From assembly GCF_003336225.1 (NCBI RefSeq), contig NZ_QPID01000012.1, positions 106,459 through 170,458 on the forward strand: 64,000 nucleotides of DNA, read 5' to 3'. This document shows, one piece after another, positions 8,704 to 18,273 of the stretch. The translations under genes were made by a program, and so were the position numbers. How positions within the stretch are numbered: the stretch's first letter is position 1; each line of letters begins with the position of its first letter. The notes below the pieces were generated by a model. That model did not search any database. It saw only the letters and a list, made by a program, of their open reading frames with translations, and was not told the DNA's origin. Source of the stretch: Corallincola holothuriorum (lineage in GTDB: Bacteria; Pseudomonadota; Gammaproteobacteria; Enterobacterales; Neiellaceae).

Positions 8704-10211
8704 AGCGCGTTATACAAAACTCCATGTCAAACGTAGGTATTTTGCTGATAAAACTATGCATTACCTTTGTGATGACACCGATCGTAGTTCGTAGCTTAGG
8801 CAATTACGACTATGGCATATGGGAAATTATCGGCTCTGTACTGGGATATATGGGGATGCTTGATCTCGGCTTAAAACCGACGATCAGCCGATTTGCTGCC
8901 CGATATAATGCCCAAAACGATAAAGAAAACATGGTGACAGTGTATTCGACATCACTTCTCTTTATGCTGAGTGTTGGCGTCTTCTTGTCCGTCATCTTCT
9001 TATTTTGGGCACTGTTTTTTCCTGGCAGCATTGCAGCACCTGAAAGTGACCATGCACGTTATGCACTGCTGCTCCTCATATTAGGAGCACAACTACTTGT
9101 TGTCTTTCCAGGGTATGTTGCAGTTAGCTTTCTTGAGGGGTTACAGCATTATCATGTCATGAACAAGGTGATGCTTGTTAACTCTTTGATTGGTGCTGCC
9201 GTGATCTATTCTGTCATCACACCAGAGAATGGCCTGATAGCACTCGCGCTCATTAATGCTATCGGCACCATGACAAAGTTTTTAATCTACTTTTGGCTTC
9301 TGTCTAGGCCTAAATATGGTCAAATCAAGTTTTCACCTAGTCATTGTAAGCTTGAAACGCTGAGAGAACTGCTTGGCTTTGGTATTAAGTCATTTATCCA
9401 AGGAGCAGCGACGCGCATTAGCCACAATGCTGACAATTTCGTCATCGCTGCGTTTATGGGGCCGGCAACCATTATTTTCTATGCGTTGCCTGCAAGTTTG
9501 ATTCGCCATATACGTATGCTCACGATGAGCATAACCCATGCTTTTTTGCCTCTTTTTAGCGACTTACAAGCTAGAGACGACAATGAAAAAAGCCAACAAT
9601 ATTATCTCACCGCGTCCCGTTACGTGGTGGCTATTGTCTTGATGTTAAGCGTATGCAGTGCAGGATTAGGGCCTGACTTTATTTCGGTATGGATTGGACC
9701 TGAGTACCGAGAGCCAGCACGATATATACTTTACCTGTTGCTAGCTAACGTGATGTTACAACTACTAAATCCACTAGCAAGTCGCTATCTTACTGCGTTA
9801 GGTGAACACGGTATTTTGGCCAAGCTTGCTGTATGGTCTGCATCTATCAGCCTTTGCCTTAGCTTGGTTTTGGTTAATATTTGGGGGTTAGAAGGTGTCG
9901 CTCTTGCCGCAGCAATACCAACCGTTTTTATTCAGTGGCGAATTTTAGGTAAAACTTGCGAACAACTTGAGCTGTCCCGCTCCAGCTATGTAAGAATGGT
10001 TATTTTACCCCATCTATGGCCCGTGTTAGGTGCAGCCGGAATGATATATTTCATTCACTCCATTTGGGCATTTGATAGCTTCGCAAACATTGTGATAACA
10101 GGGGCCATCGGAAGTGTTGCCTACATCGCCATCATGGTGTGTTTTTTGCCCAGCCAAGATCGACAAATGATGGTGAATTTGATTAAACGGAAAGTTGTCA
10201 ACAAGGGATAG
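8700..10211 (+). CDS. Polysaccharide flippase, Wzx/MATE-like
   Basis: A 503-residue protein with about 12-14 membrane segments, of the polysaccharide biosynthesis (Wzx, MOP exporter) superfamily. It would move the undecaprenyl-linked repeat unit across the inner membrane. The N-terminus (SMSNVGILLIKLCITFVMTP) and the SLGNYDYGIWEIIGSVLGYMGMLDLGL segment are characteristic of the family's first two helices. The start is GTG 8700 in a GTGA overlap. With the neighbouring Wzy-like polymerase it indicates Wzx/Wzy-dependent assembly. Confidence 0.92.
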   Translation: MKRVIQNSMSNVGILLIKLCITFVMTPIVVRSLGNYDYGIWEIIGSVLGYMGMLDLGLKPTISRFAARYNAQNDKENMVTVYSTSLLFMLSVGVFLSVIFLFWALFFPGSIAAPESDHARYALLLLILGAQLLVVFPGYVAVSFLEGLQHYHVMNKVMLVNSLIGAAVIYSVITPENGLIALALINAIGTMTKFLIYFWLLSRPKYGQIKFSPSHCKLETLRELLGFGIKSFIQGAATRISHNADNFVIAAFMGPATIIFYALPASLIRHIRMLTMSITHAFLPLFSDLQARDDNEKSQQYYLTASRYVVAIVLMLSVCSAGLGPDFISVWIGPEYREPARYILYLLLANVMLQLLNPLASRYLTALGEHGILAKLAVWSASISLCLSLVLVNIWGLEGVALAAAIPTVFIQWRILGKTCEQLELSRSSYVRMVILPHLWPVLGAAGMIYFIHSIWAFDSFANIVITGAIGSVAYIAIMVCFLPSQDRQMMVNLIKRKVVNKG

Positions 10212-10214
10212 ACA

Positions 10215-12095
10215 ATGTGTGGGATAGCAGGTTTTATAGATCCTAGTGCGACAAGAGTATCGGCAGAGTCAACCATTAAGCAAATGGTTGGCCGGTTGCA
10301 TCATCGAGGACCGGACAGTGCTGGACACTGGTTTTCTGAGCATTCAGGTGTCGTACTTGGTCATGCAAGGTTAGCTGTTGTCGAATTGAGTCCCTTGGGT
10401 GCGCAGCCCATGCTTTCTTCATGTGGCCAGTACTCATTGGTGTTTAATGGTGAAATATATAATTTTCAGGAGCTTAGGCAAGAACTAGAGGGGGTGGGGG
10501 TCAATTTCATTGGCCACAGCGATACAGAAGTTCTACTCAATGGGTTTATTCGTTGGGGCTTTGAACAGACATTAAAGAAAACTGTCGGCATGTTCGCTCT
10601 GGCGCTATACGATCAGATGGAAGGGCGCCTTAAACTAGCTCGAGACCGCTTTGGTGAGAAGCCATTATATTATGGCGTTCAGCAGGGAGTGTTCCTCTTT
10701 GCGTCTGAATTGTCATCTATTCGCACGACGCCTTACTTCAACGCCCCTATATGTGAACAAGCCTTGGCTGAATACCTCGTTTACACTCGGGTCAATGCAC
10801 CACGCTCAATTTTTCGCGATATCTATAAATTGAATCCGGGTCATTGGTTGAGTGTCGATGTGGGTACATCGGATCAGCAACCCACGAAACACTGTTACTG
10901 GGATGTGCACCAGGTGGCGCATGAAGCGAGAAAGCGCCCCGCTGCATCACGCCAAGAAGCTATAGCTAATGTTGATAGTTTGTTGCTTCAGTCCGTCAAG
11001 CAACAAATGGTGGCAGATGTACCACTTGGTGCGTTCTTATCTGGTGGTATAGATTCTTCATTGGTTGTTGCGGCGATGCAATCCGTTTCCACTAAACCAA
11101 CAAAAACCTTTTCTATCGGTTTTCATGAACCAGACTTTAACGAAGCCGAACACGCTGCCAAAGTAGCAAATCATCTTGGCTGTGAGCACACTGAGCTATA
11201 TGTAACAGCAGAAGATGCGCTGGCATTGGTGCCGAGAATGGCTCAAGTGTACGACGAACCTTTTGCAGATTCTTCACAGCTTCCTACTTTTTTGGTCAGT
11301 CAAATGGCGAGAAAGCATGTCACTGTTACGTTATCTGGTGATGGTGGTGACGAGCTTTTTGGCGGGTACTCGAGATATGAAACCCTTGCCAATCGCTGGC
11401 GGAGTATCAATAAGATCCCTCCATATGCAAGAACTATACTGGCGTCGCTATTAGGAGGCGCGGCCGCAGTAACAGGTTCCAATAAGTTTGACGTGCGCAA
11501 ACAATGGCTGCAGATGCCTAATCTTATCACTCTGTATGAAGAAAGTGTTTACCCTAAGCAGATGCTATCGTTGATGGAGAATCCTGTTGCGCTGTCACCT
11601 GCCCTCACCCACCTTCCGCTAGATGAAAGCGCTATGCTGTTGCACGACATTGACAGTTACATGGTTGAAGACATTTTGGTCAAGGTCGATAGGGCAGCGA
11701 TGGCTAATAGCTTGGAAGGACGTATTCCGCTTCTGGATCATCGCCTAGCTGAGTATGCATTCAGTATTCCTTATCAAATGAACCAAGCTGACGGTGTCGG
11801 TAAACAAGTTCTCCGCCAATTATTATATCGCTACGTGCCACAAGATCTTGTAGATAGGCCAAAACGAGGATTTGCTGTACCAGTCGCTAAATGGCTTCGC
11901 GGTCCCCTCAGAGAGTGGGCTGAAGCGCTTATTCACTCACCTGACGCACATTTAAATCAAACACGCGTGATCCAACTTTGGAAGTTACACCTTTCAGGGA
12001 AAGATATGAGTCGTGGATTGTGGACTGTGCTGATGTTTAGAGATTGGCTGCGATCTAGTACTGGGAGTGATGAACTTGCAATATCCAATGCCTGA
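10215..12095 (+). CDS. Asparagine synthase (glutamine-hydrolysing) family amidotransferase
   Basis: A 626-residue AsnB-type enzyme. The N-terminal glutaminase domain starts MCGIAGF, with Cys2 as the nucleophile that releases ammonia from glutamine; HHRGPDS, SGHARLAVVELSPLGAQPM and VFNGEIYNF are family motifs. The C-terminal synthetase domain has the ATP pyrophosphatase loop LSGGIDSSLV (about residue 278) and SGDGGDELFGGYSRY. Such genes are common in exopolysaccharide loci, including exosortase A loci, where they probably amidate a sugar acid or an amino-acid substituent rather than make free asparagine; that role is inferred. ATG 10215 follows the flippase by three bases, with AAGGGATAG upstream. 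Confidence 0.93.
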   Translation: MCGIAGFIDPSATRVSAESTIKQMVGRLHHRGPDSAGHWFSEHSGVVLGHARLAVVELSPLGAQPMLSSCGQYSLVFNGEIYNFQELRQELEGVGVNFIGHSDTEVLLNGFIRWGFEQTLKKTVGMFALALYDQMEGRLKLARDRFGEKPLYYGVQQGVFLFASELSSIRTTPYFNAPICEQALAEYLVYTRVNAPRSIFRDIYKLNPGHWLSVDVGTSDQQPTKHCYWDVHQVAHEARKRPAASRQEAIANVDSLLLQSVKQQMVADVPLGAFLSGGIDSSLVVAAMQSVSTKPTKTFSIGFHEPDFNEAEHAAKVANHLGCEHTELYVTAEDALALVPRMAQVYDEPFADSSQLPTFLVSQMARKHVTVTLSGDGGDELFGGYSRYETLANRWRSINKIPPYARTILASLLGGAAAVTGSNKFDVRKQWLQMPNLITLYEESVYPKQMLSLMENPVALSPALTHLPLDESAMLLHDIDSYMVEDILVKVDRAAMANSLEGRIPLLDHRLAEYAFSIPYQMNQADGVGKQVLRQLLYRYVPQDLVDRPKRGFAVPVAKWLRGPLREWAEALIHSPDAHLNQTRVIQLWKLHLSGKDMSRGLWTVLMFRDWLRSSTGSDELAISNA

Positions 12096-13077
12096 CATCA
12101 TTCAAGTCCCCTATTCAGATGAACATATAGACGGTGTTACTGATCTCCTCGGAAATGCAGACTTTAAAAAGATCATATGGCGTTGGCAGTTTCAAGATAG
12201 GTTGAATTTTTCTCCCATCGTTTTGGTAGACCGTGATCGTCAGGTAACCGGATTTAACGGGGTCATGCCCGTTAAAGTCTCAATCGATGGTGAGATCACT
12301 GCAGCGGCTTGGAGTTGTGATTTTGTGGTCTCTCCAAAAGCCAGAAGAAAAGGTGTAGGGAAACAAGTTAAACTGGCATTGCAAGCTGAATATTCAAGAG
12401 TTATGTCTTTAGGGATCAGTGACTCTGCAGTGAAAGTCCTTAAACGAATGGGCTGGCGCAATGGTGGTCGTGTACTGGCGATGAGGCGTTTATCCCGCAA
12501 ACGGCATAGCCGTGATCTGGTATGGCTTGCACTGCAAAAAGCGCTACAGTTCCTTTTTAAACGCGTTAGCAAAATAAAAGGTCAGATGGAATGGCTTGCA
12601 CAACTGCCAGAAAAATCAGAAGTTGATTCGCTTAATGAAAAGATCCTGCCTGACTACCAACGTTGTGTTATTCGAGATTACGAATATTTAAACTGGCGTT
12701 ATCAGCAGCACCCTTTGGCCTCTTACCAGTTTCTTGCACTTCGAAATGAGCAAGAGCTTGCTGCATTACTTGTCTTAAAAGTAGACAAAGAGCATGTGCG
12801 CATTGTGGACTACTTGGGGCCCGGTAATGAGCGCAATATTCGGCGACATTTACTGCGTGAAGTTGATGTGCGTTTTGGCAAAAAACATATGCTTAGTTGT
12901 ACATCCAGTGATGTAGATTGGCTGATTGTACTTGCGCAGTCAGGCTTCTTACCCACAGGAAAACAACGTTTTTATATCTACAGCGAAACAGATTCTCAAT
13001 CTAAGGGCTGGTATTTAATGGCGGGTGACTCTGATGGAGAGTTACTACAAGCGGCAAAAGGAGCAATGCGGCAGTGA
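12070..13077 (+). CDS. GNAT-family acetyltransferase
   Basis: A 335-residue protein with a GNAT domain in its N-terminal half: AAAWSCDFVVSPKARRKGVGKQ carries the acetyl-CoA pyrophosphate loop RxxGVG, followed by GISDSAVKVLKRMGW. The C-terminal half looks like a second, degenerate GNAT-like domain. In this context it may acylate an amino sugar of the polysaccharide. The start is uncertain: GTG 12067, ATG 12070 and ATG 12088 are all in frame and all overlap the previous gene. The end overlaps the next start by four bases (GTGA). Confidence 0.75.
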   Translation: MNLQYPMPDIIQVPYSDEHIDGVTDLLGNADFKKIIWRWQFQDRLNFSPIVLVDRDRQVTGFNGVMPVKVSIDGEITAAAWSCDFVVSPKARRKGVGKQVKLALQAEYSRVMSLGISDSAVKVLKRMGWRNGGRVLAMRRLSRKRHSRDLVWLALQKALQFLFKRVSKIKGQMEWLAQLPEKSEVDSLNEKILPDYQRCVIRDYEYLNWRYQQHPLASYQFLALRNEQELAALLVLKVDKEHVRIVDYLGPGNERNIRRHLLREVDVRFGKKHMLSCTSSDVDWLIVLAQSGFLPTGKQRFYIYSETDSQSKGWYLMAGDSDGELLQAAKGAMRQ

Positions 13078-13961
13078 TAGAGTCTAAGTCACCTAAAGTT
13101 TCAGTCATTATCCCAACATATAATCGAGCTGAGTTCATTCTTGAAGCGATCCACAGCGTGTTCGCCCAAGACTACACAAACATAGAGATTATCATTATTG
13201 ATGATGGCTCAACGGATGAAACCGCAGAGCTACTTGCCCCCTATATAGAGCAAGGCAAAGTGCTCTATAGATACCAAGAAAATCAGCGCCAATGTGTCGC
13301 TAGAAATAACGCGATGTCTATCGCAACGGGGGAGCTCTGGTGCTTCCTTGATTCAGACAACCGATGGTTGCCCGGAAAGCTTAAAACGCAAGTCACCTAT
13401 ATGCAGACTAATCCCTCTGTCGATATTGTTTATGGCGACAACCAACTTATTGATGACGAAGGCAAGATCACTAGCCAAAAGAATATGCGCCGACATAGTG
13501 GACGAATTTATCCCGAAATGCTTCGAGATAACTGCGTATCTATGAATACGGTAATGGCACGGGCTGAGTGCTTTAAACGACATGGTACTTTTGATCCTAG
13601 CTTTAAAGTTGCAGATGATTATGAGCTTTGGCTGCGGTTGTCTGCCCATTATGAGTTCATCTACTTGCCGATTTTTTTCGCACAGTACCGAGTCATGGAA
13701 GATCAAATTTCATCGGACAAAGAACGCCGTTTTCTTTCTAACGAACGCGCACTGATGAAGTTCCAACAGCAAAACCCTAATTTGTTGCGCCAATCAGAGT
13801 GGGATGCAGTATTCGCTTTCTTTTATACTCGCTGGGCGAGAGTACGTTATGTCAAATCTGATGTGTCAGGCATGAAGCAGATGCTAAATAAAGCTCTTCA
13901 TTATCAGTGGCATAATAAGTACGTTTGGCGTGCCATTTTAAAGTGGCTTCTAAGAAGGTGA
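13074..13961 (+). CDS. Family 2 glycosyltransferase
   Basis: A 295-residue GT2 enzyme. KVSVIIPTYNRAEFILEAI opens the nucleotide-binding domain, IIIDDGSTDETAELL follows, and WCFLDSDNRWLPGKL holds the DXD motif. VADDYELWLRLS is the acidic acceptor-side motif. The start is GTG 13074 within a GTGA overlap, with AAAAGGAG about 11 bases upstream. It resembles the GT2 gene at 3200 in length and architecture, so the two may be distant duplicates specialised for different linkages. Confidence 0.9.
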   Translation: MIESKSPKVSVIIPTYNRAEFILEAIHSVFAQDYTNIEIIIIDDGSTDETAELLAPYIEQGKVLYRYQENQRQCVARNNAMSIATGELWCFLDSDNRWLPGKLKTQVTYMQTNPSVDIVYGDNQLIDDEGKITSQKNMRRHSGRIYPEMLRDNCVSMNTVMARAECFKRHGTFDPSFKVADDYELWLRLSAHYEFIYLPIFFAQYRVMEDQISSDKERRFLSNERALMKFQQQNPNLLRQSEWDAVFAFFYTRWARVRYVKSDVSGMKQMLNKALHYQWHNKYVWRAILKWLLRR

Positions 13962-15100
13962 ATAAATTCAACGACTCCTCCTATTTGTTGGTAGAAACTA
14001 TAGATGAGCCCAGCTTTCATCAGTTAAGGGATGAGTGGGAGCGCTTGCATCAACGTTCTGATGCAGACCCTCTATTTTTGAGCTGGGCATGGAATTGGAG
14101 TTGGTGGGAATCTTGGAACCAAGCTTTAAAGCTCGAGCTCTTATTGATCACTGTTCGGACGATTGAGGGAGAATTAGTTGGTATTGCGCCATTGTATCGG
14201 CATAGCGTCAACTATATGGGAGTTTCTGGAGTCACCCGAATTCAAAGTGTTGGCAATGCATGGGGCATTTCTCCAACGGTAAGAAGTGAGTATATGGGGT
14301 TAATAGTTGACCCAGCACTTGAATTACAAGTTTACCAGTCAATCTGGCGCTACCTGCTATCAGAAGTGCACTGGGATGAACTGATTCTGTGTGATCTTGA
14401 CAAAGAAACCCGCGGCTATCGAATTTTTGCCGCATTAGCACGAATGAATGGAATGGTATTTGAACAGGCCTCAGAGGACGTGGGGGTGAAGGTCAATATA
14501 AGTGGGACTTTCCGTAATTATTTACAGCAGTTAGGAAGGAATACCCGGCTTAAGCTATATAACCGCCGCAATAGACTCGAAGAAAACAGCATAACCGAGC
14601 ATATTCGCGTCAAGCCAGAGCAATATCCTCAATTTTTCGAGAAGCTCAACGAGTTGCATGCTACTCGCTGGAAAAAAGGTTGTTACACGGGACTAAGTGA
14701 GCAATTTCATCTCAAGCTGCTATCGTTTTTACCTGATAGCAATGTACATTGTATGTTGATGAAACATGATGGTCAGATGATATCGGCACTATATGACCTT
14801 GAATGCAGAGGCAAGCGTTACAACCTCCAAGCAGGATATTTTGAAAACTATCACTCTAAGGTTTCACTCGGTACTTTACATTTGGGCTACGGAATTGAAG
14901 AGGCTTGGAACACTTCGAGCTGCGTTAGTTATGATCTCTTAGCAGGTTCTGGCAAACACTCTTTTTACAAAAAGCACCTTAGCAAAAAGCTAACCCAATT
15001 TGCGACCGTCAGGATAACTCGTCTAAAAAAACGGTTTGCGTTGTACAAATTTTTTGAACGCTTACCAGCGAAATTACGTAAAAAATTGCTCTGGCGCTAG
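13958..15100 (+). CDS. CelD/BcsL-type (FemAB-like) GNAT acetyltransferase
   Basis: A 380-residue protein of the GNAT_6 / BioF2-like group found in cellulose and exopolysaccharide loci. The N-terminal part has DPLFLSWAWNWSWWESW, a Trp-rich motif typical of this group. The C-terminal GNAT-like core includes LGRNTRLKLYNRRNRL, ELHATRWKKGCYTG, and QAGYFENYHSKVSLGTLHLGYGIEEAW. It probably transfers an acyl or aminoacyl group to the polysaccharide precursor. I start it at GTG 13958 because this makes a GTGA overlap with the preceding gene, the pattern used elsewhere in the operon. It is the last gene of the plus-strand biosynthetic run. Confidence 0.8.
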   Translation: MNKFNDSSYLLVETIDEPSFHQLRDEWERLHQRSDADPLFLSWAWNWSWWESWNQALKLELLLITVRTIEGELVGIAPLYRHSVNYMGVSGVTRIQSVGNAWGISPTVRSEYMGLIVDPALELQVYQSIWRYLLSEVHWDELILCDLDKETRGYRIFAALARMNGMVFEQASEDVGVKVNISGTFRNYLQQLGRNTRLKLYNRRNRLEENSITEHIRVKPEQYPQFFEKLNELHATRWKKGCYTGLSEQFHLKLLSFLPDSNVHCMLMKHDGQMISALYDLECRGKRYNLQAGYFENYHSKVSLGTLHLGYGIEEAWNTSSCVSYDLLAGSGKHSFYKKHLSKKLTQFATVRITRLKKRFALYKFFERLPAKLRKKLLWR

Positions 15101-15206
15101 AGTAGATCTGTACTGTTTAAGTCCAATTGAGCAGGATTTTGTAAAAAACCCTGGAGTATCATCCCGCCACACTTGTCATCATGTAGCTGTTCTTGGCTTA
15201 GCTGCA

Positions 15207-16294
15207 GCGCGATTTCAGATAATAAGTGCAACGTTTATGGTTGAACGGCGAGAGGTAGCCAACTGCTAACAGTGGTACGCTTCTCATCGCCAAAATCAAA
15301 GCAGTTGTACCATGAACTATCAGCAGTTGACTGAGGGCAAACGATACCAGATTTCAGCCCTCTTGGCGCAAGGTTGCTCACAAGCAGTTATCGCCAGAAC
15401 AATTAGTGTTTCAGCATCGACCGTGTCTCGAGAACTTCAGCGCAATCGGACGACCGATGATGAGTATCAACCGGCAGAGGCTCAACAGCAGTGTCAGTCC
15501 AGACGTACTGGCGCGGCTAAGTATCGGATCCCCGTTGAGACGATCGACTTCGTTGAGTTGATGCTCTCGCAAGAGTGGAGTCCAGAACAGATCAGTGCTG
15601 TCAGTTCCCGTGTTGATATGCCAGTCAGTCATGAATGGATATACCAGCATGTGGCTAATGACAAAGCCCATGGCGGTAAGCTTTACAAGTCATTACGTCA
15701 GGGACACAAACGTTACCGAAAAGGGAAGAACAGCAAGCGCTGCGTTATCCCGGAGCCAGTATCGATAGATGAACGACCTTCAATTGTGGGTACCAGAGAA
15801 CGATTCGGTGACTGGGAAATAGACACCGTATTGGGCAGACAAGGAACGGGCGCCATGGTCACTATTGCTGAGCGAAAAAGTCGGTTCTACCTAGTGAAGA
15901 AAGTTCAAGCTAAAACAGCCGCAGAGGTTCGTGATGCAACGATCGACATGCTTAAGCCCTATGCTGCTTTTGTTCATACCATTACAGCGGACAACGGCTC
16001 TGAGTTTGTTGAACATCAGGCGATCGCCAACGCATTGGATGCTGATATCTACTTTGCTCATCCCTACTCATCTTGGGAGCGGGGACTGAACGAGAGCTTC
16101 AATGGCCTGCTACGTCAGTACATTCCGAAAGGAACAGACTTACGGCTAGTGACAGATGAGGATGTGCTGCGAGCGCAGACGCGATTAAACGAGAGACCGA
16201 GGAAATGCCTCGACTTCAAGCAGCCCAAAGCAGTGTTTGAATCACTGTGTCAGGCTGCATAGGCGAACGTTGCACTTCGGAGTTGAATTCGCGC
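15207..16294 (+). mobile_element. IS30-family insertion sequence
   Basis: The element is about 1,088 bp with one transposase gene. Imperfect terminal inverted repeats of 29 bp match at 23 positions: GCGCGATTTCA near the left end against GCGCGAATTCA at the right end (reverse strand), both ending in a perfect 12-bp AAGTGCAACGTT (15224-15235 and 16266-16277). I see no clear target-site duplication, so the exact outer ends are uncertain by a few bases. It separates the biosynthetic run from the PA14 lipoprotein gene. Confidence 0.8.
15312..16262 (+). CDS. IS30-family transposase
   Basis: A 316-residue DDE transposase. The N-terminal helix-turn-helix (QLTEGKRYQISALLAQG, then VIARTISVSASTVSREL) is characteristic of IS30. 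The catalytic triad is visible as Asp in GDWEIDTVLG (about 170), Asp in ITADNGSEF (about 225) and Glu in GLNESFNGLLRQYIPKG (about 260). The length and the intact frame suggest an active element. The ATG at 15312 lies 77 bases inside the left inverted repeat. A palindrome-rich leader sits between them. Confidence 0.95.
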   Translation: MNYQQLTEGKRYQISALLAQGCSQAVIARTISVSASTVSRELQRNRTTDDEYQPAEAQQQCQSRRTGAAKYRIPVETIDFVELMLSQEWSPEQISAVSSRVDMPVSHEWIYQHVANDKAHGGKLYKSLRQGHKRYRKGKNSKRCVIPEPVSIDERPSIVGTRERFGDWEIDTVLGRQGTGAMVTIAERKSRFYLVKKVQAKTAAEVRDATIDMLKPYAAFVHTITADNGSEFVEHQAIANALDADIYFAHPYSSWERGLNESFNGLLRQYIPKGTDLRLVTDEDVLRAQTRLNERPRKCLDFKQPKAVFESLCQAA

Positions 16295-16613
16295 AGTACC
16301 TAGTTAAATCGCTACGGACAACGGCTTTCATCGCCGCAGTACCCCTGCACAGGACGCTCTGCGCAACAACAAGCTAAGATTGCTCAGGCGAAATATCAGG
16401 AGAATAGCCTTTACCAACGTTCATCAACTGCATTTCTCGCGGCGTATCACTTCAAAGCAGATAACGAGAATTAGTGCGCCGGCCTAAGCATTATCGGCAA
16501 GAAAATCAATTAGACAAAAAAATAGAAGGTCCCGAATAGGAAATTAGTGAGTTCAGTGTCTAAACTAAAACTTATGTATGAAAGCAAAAGGCCCTATTTA
16601 GATGGGAGTGCAC
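16295..16613. other. Gap between IS element and lipoprotein gene, with a possible gene remnant
   Basis: No intact gene is seen. From 16304 to the stop at 16472-16474 the plus strand has an open frame without a start codon, ending in AAYHFKADNEN. Its Gln/Ala/Lys-rich composition looks like a genuine protein tail rather than random sequence. It may be the 3' remnant of a gene cut by the IS30 insertion, but I could not match it to a family. The 120 bases before the lipoprotein gene are AT-rich and could hold its promoter; no clear -35/-10 pair stands out. Confidence 0.35.
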
Positions 16614-17870
16614 ATGAAATTTTTTCAACAGATTGGTTTAGTGCTGTTGTTAGCTACGCTAGCTGGGTGTGCTACTACAGATAGTGGAGCTCTACCACCA
16701 ACGGCTTCAGGCCATGAGCCTACCGGAAAAGCCCAAGCCGAAGTTTGGGAGAATATAAGCGGGGGCCAATTACCTACACTCTATAGTGCACCAGACTACC
16801 CCGACGCCCCCACTCGTAATGTCGAAATAAGTCGACTCGAATACAAAGCCGCTATAGCGAATCACGGTGTTAGGGTCCGCGCTTACATTTATCCGCCAGA
16901 GGATGGGGAATACCTTTTCAAACTTTATGGAACTAAAACTGCAGAGCTTTGGGTATCAAAAAGTGAACTGAGCAATGACAAAGTCAAACTAGTTCAACTT
17001 CCTAGCCCAGAAGGGAGTACGGCTGAAGCAAAATGGAAGGTCAAACTAGAGGCCGAAAAGCGCTATTACATAGAAATTTTGCAATCGGGCACAACTAAGT
17101 ACGAATCTTTTACTGCACGCTGGATCATACCTAGCAAAGGATATTGGACCAAAATCAACGAAATTTCTCCATATGTTCCCGAGTTAGAGCCCGAACTGGA
17201 TGAAGAGTTTATTGCCGCATACAAAATGGGATACCAAGAAGGCTATGGCGACTCTGCAGAGGGGCTAGACTTTGATGATGATTATCCACCGATGGATACA
17301 GATGGTGATGGCGTTCCTGATAAGTGGGAGCTAATGTTCGGGTATGATCCAAACGACTATTACGATATGGGTTATGACGATGATCAAGATGGCTTGACTG
17401 GATATGAAGAATATTCATTCGGCACCTCACCGCTTAACGCAGATAGTAATGGCGATGGAAAGTTAGATGGCCAGCATGTGGCTGACGGAACCGACCCCAC
17501 AGCCGGTGGTGATAGCCCTATACTCCCCACTGACCCAGTAGATCCCACTGAACCGGTAGATCCCACGGATCCCACCGAACCAGTAGACCCGCCCAGTGAA
17601 GAGGAAGCATCAATGCTTGTCTCTTGGGTTACGCCAACGACTAGAATTGATGGCTCGGACCTCCGTCCAGATGAAATAAAAGAATTTGTTATTCGTTACG
17701 GTACCTCAGAAGACACACTAACTAACGACGTAACAGTTCCAGATCCAGCAGCAACAAGCCATACAATTAAAGAGTTGACACCTGGAACGTACTATATCTC
17801 GATCACTGTCTATGATATCGAAGGTAATTCGAGCGTAGCATCTAATGTTAAAATGCTACAGGCTGAGTAA
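16614..17870 (+). CDS. Lipoprotein with PA14-like, calcium-binding repeat and fibronectin type III domains
   Basis: A 418-residue envelope lipoprotein: signal peptide with lipobox LAGC (Cys about residue 18). Residues about 45-175 match the PA14 pattern (VWENISGGQLPTLY, then YIYPPEDGEYLFKLYG and AELWVS), a carbohydrate-binding beta domain. Next come Asp-rich calcium-binding repeats of the thrombospondin type 3/EF-like kind (DTDGDGVPDKWE, DDDQDGLTGYEEY, DSNGDGKLDG). A Pro/Asp/Thr linker (PTDPVDPTEPVDP) leads to a C-terminal FN3-like domain. ATG 16614 is chosen because GGGAG lies 6 bases upstream; ATG 16602 is a less likely alternative. The domains suggest surface attachment or polysaccharide binding. 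The FN3 part resembles the lipoprotein at 36843-37313. Confidence 0.85.
   Translation: MKFFQQIGLVLLLATLAGCATTDSGALPPTASGHEPTGKAQAEVWENISGGQLPTLYSAPDYPDAPTRNVEISRLEYKAAIANHGVRVRAYIYPPEDGEYLFKLYGTKTAELWVSKSELSNDKVKLVQLPSPEGSTAEAKWKVKLEAEKRYYIEILQSGTTKYESFTARWIIPSKGYWTKINEISPYVPELEPELDEEFIAAYKMGYQEGYGDSAEGLDFDDDYPPMDTDGDGVPDKWELMFGYDPNDYYDMGYDDDQDGLTGYEEYSFGTSPLNADSNGDGKLDGQHVADGTDPTAGGDSPILPTDPVDPTEPVDPTDPTEPVDPPSEEEASMLVSWVTPTTRIDGSDLRPDEIKEFVIRYGTSEDTLTNDVTVPDPAATSHTIKELTPGTYYISITVYDIEGNSSVASNVKMLQAE
17525..17592 (+). repeat. Pro-Asp-Thr/Val linker repeat
   Basis: Short in-frame repeats of the CCCAC(T/G)GA-type codons encode (D)PTDP/TEPVDP units between the calcium repeats and the FN3 domain of the lipoprotein. 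Such tracts are flexible spacers and tend to vary in copy number. Confidence 0.7.
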
Positions 17871-17884
17871 CTGATCACACAGGC

Positions 17885-17915
17885 GAATAGAAAGGGGAAT
17901 ATTCCCTTTCTATTC
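17885..17915. terminator. Strong hairpin after the PA14 lipoprotein gene
   Basis: GAATAGAAAGGG pairs with CCCTTTCTATTC (12 bp) around a 7-nt loop, 15 bases after the stop codon. There is no long T run on the plus strand (TGTCAG follows), so termination efficiency is uncertain. The symmetrical stem could act on both strands. Confidence 0.6.
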
Positions 17916-18273
17916 TGTCAGTCGAAGCGATAAGGCTGCAGTATTGTTGGCAATGATCAATCTTTAGAACGACCAGAATAGAGAATTATACAGCTTAGTA
18001 CTCCCCTAAGTTTAGTAGTCAACAGAGCTGAGAATAAAAGGTGTTAATCAATTAAGAGCAAAAGAATTTGGGGATAGGGGCCTTTGAAGTAGCTTGGCTT
18101 TCTGACTAGGCCAGCTTGAACCGCAAACAGCATCATCGTAAATAAACGTCGTTGACCCTGCTTTTCCAAACATAAAAATGATCAGCTCAAGCGCTAACCA
18201 AAAGAGATTTGATTATGCTCTTAATACAAACGCCACTACAACGAATACCTCTATAGTTCCAAGCTACCGCTGT
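17916..18273. other. Intergenic gap between convergent genes
   Basis: This is the meeting point of the two halves of the polysaccharide locus. I see no gene, repeat or convincing hairpin here beyond the terminator just before it. Confidence 0.5.

Noticed and set aside
15036..15269. 77-codon open frame running into the left end of the IS element
   Set aside because: It overlaps the acetyltransferase gene end, has no ribosome site and no family pattern.
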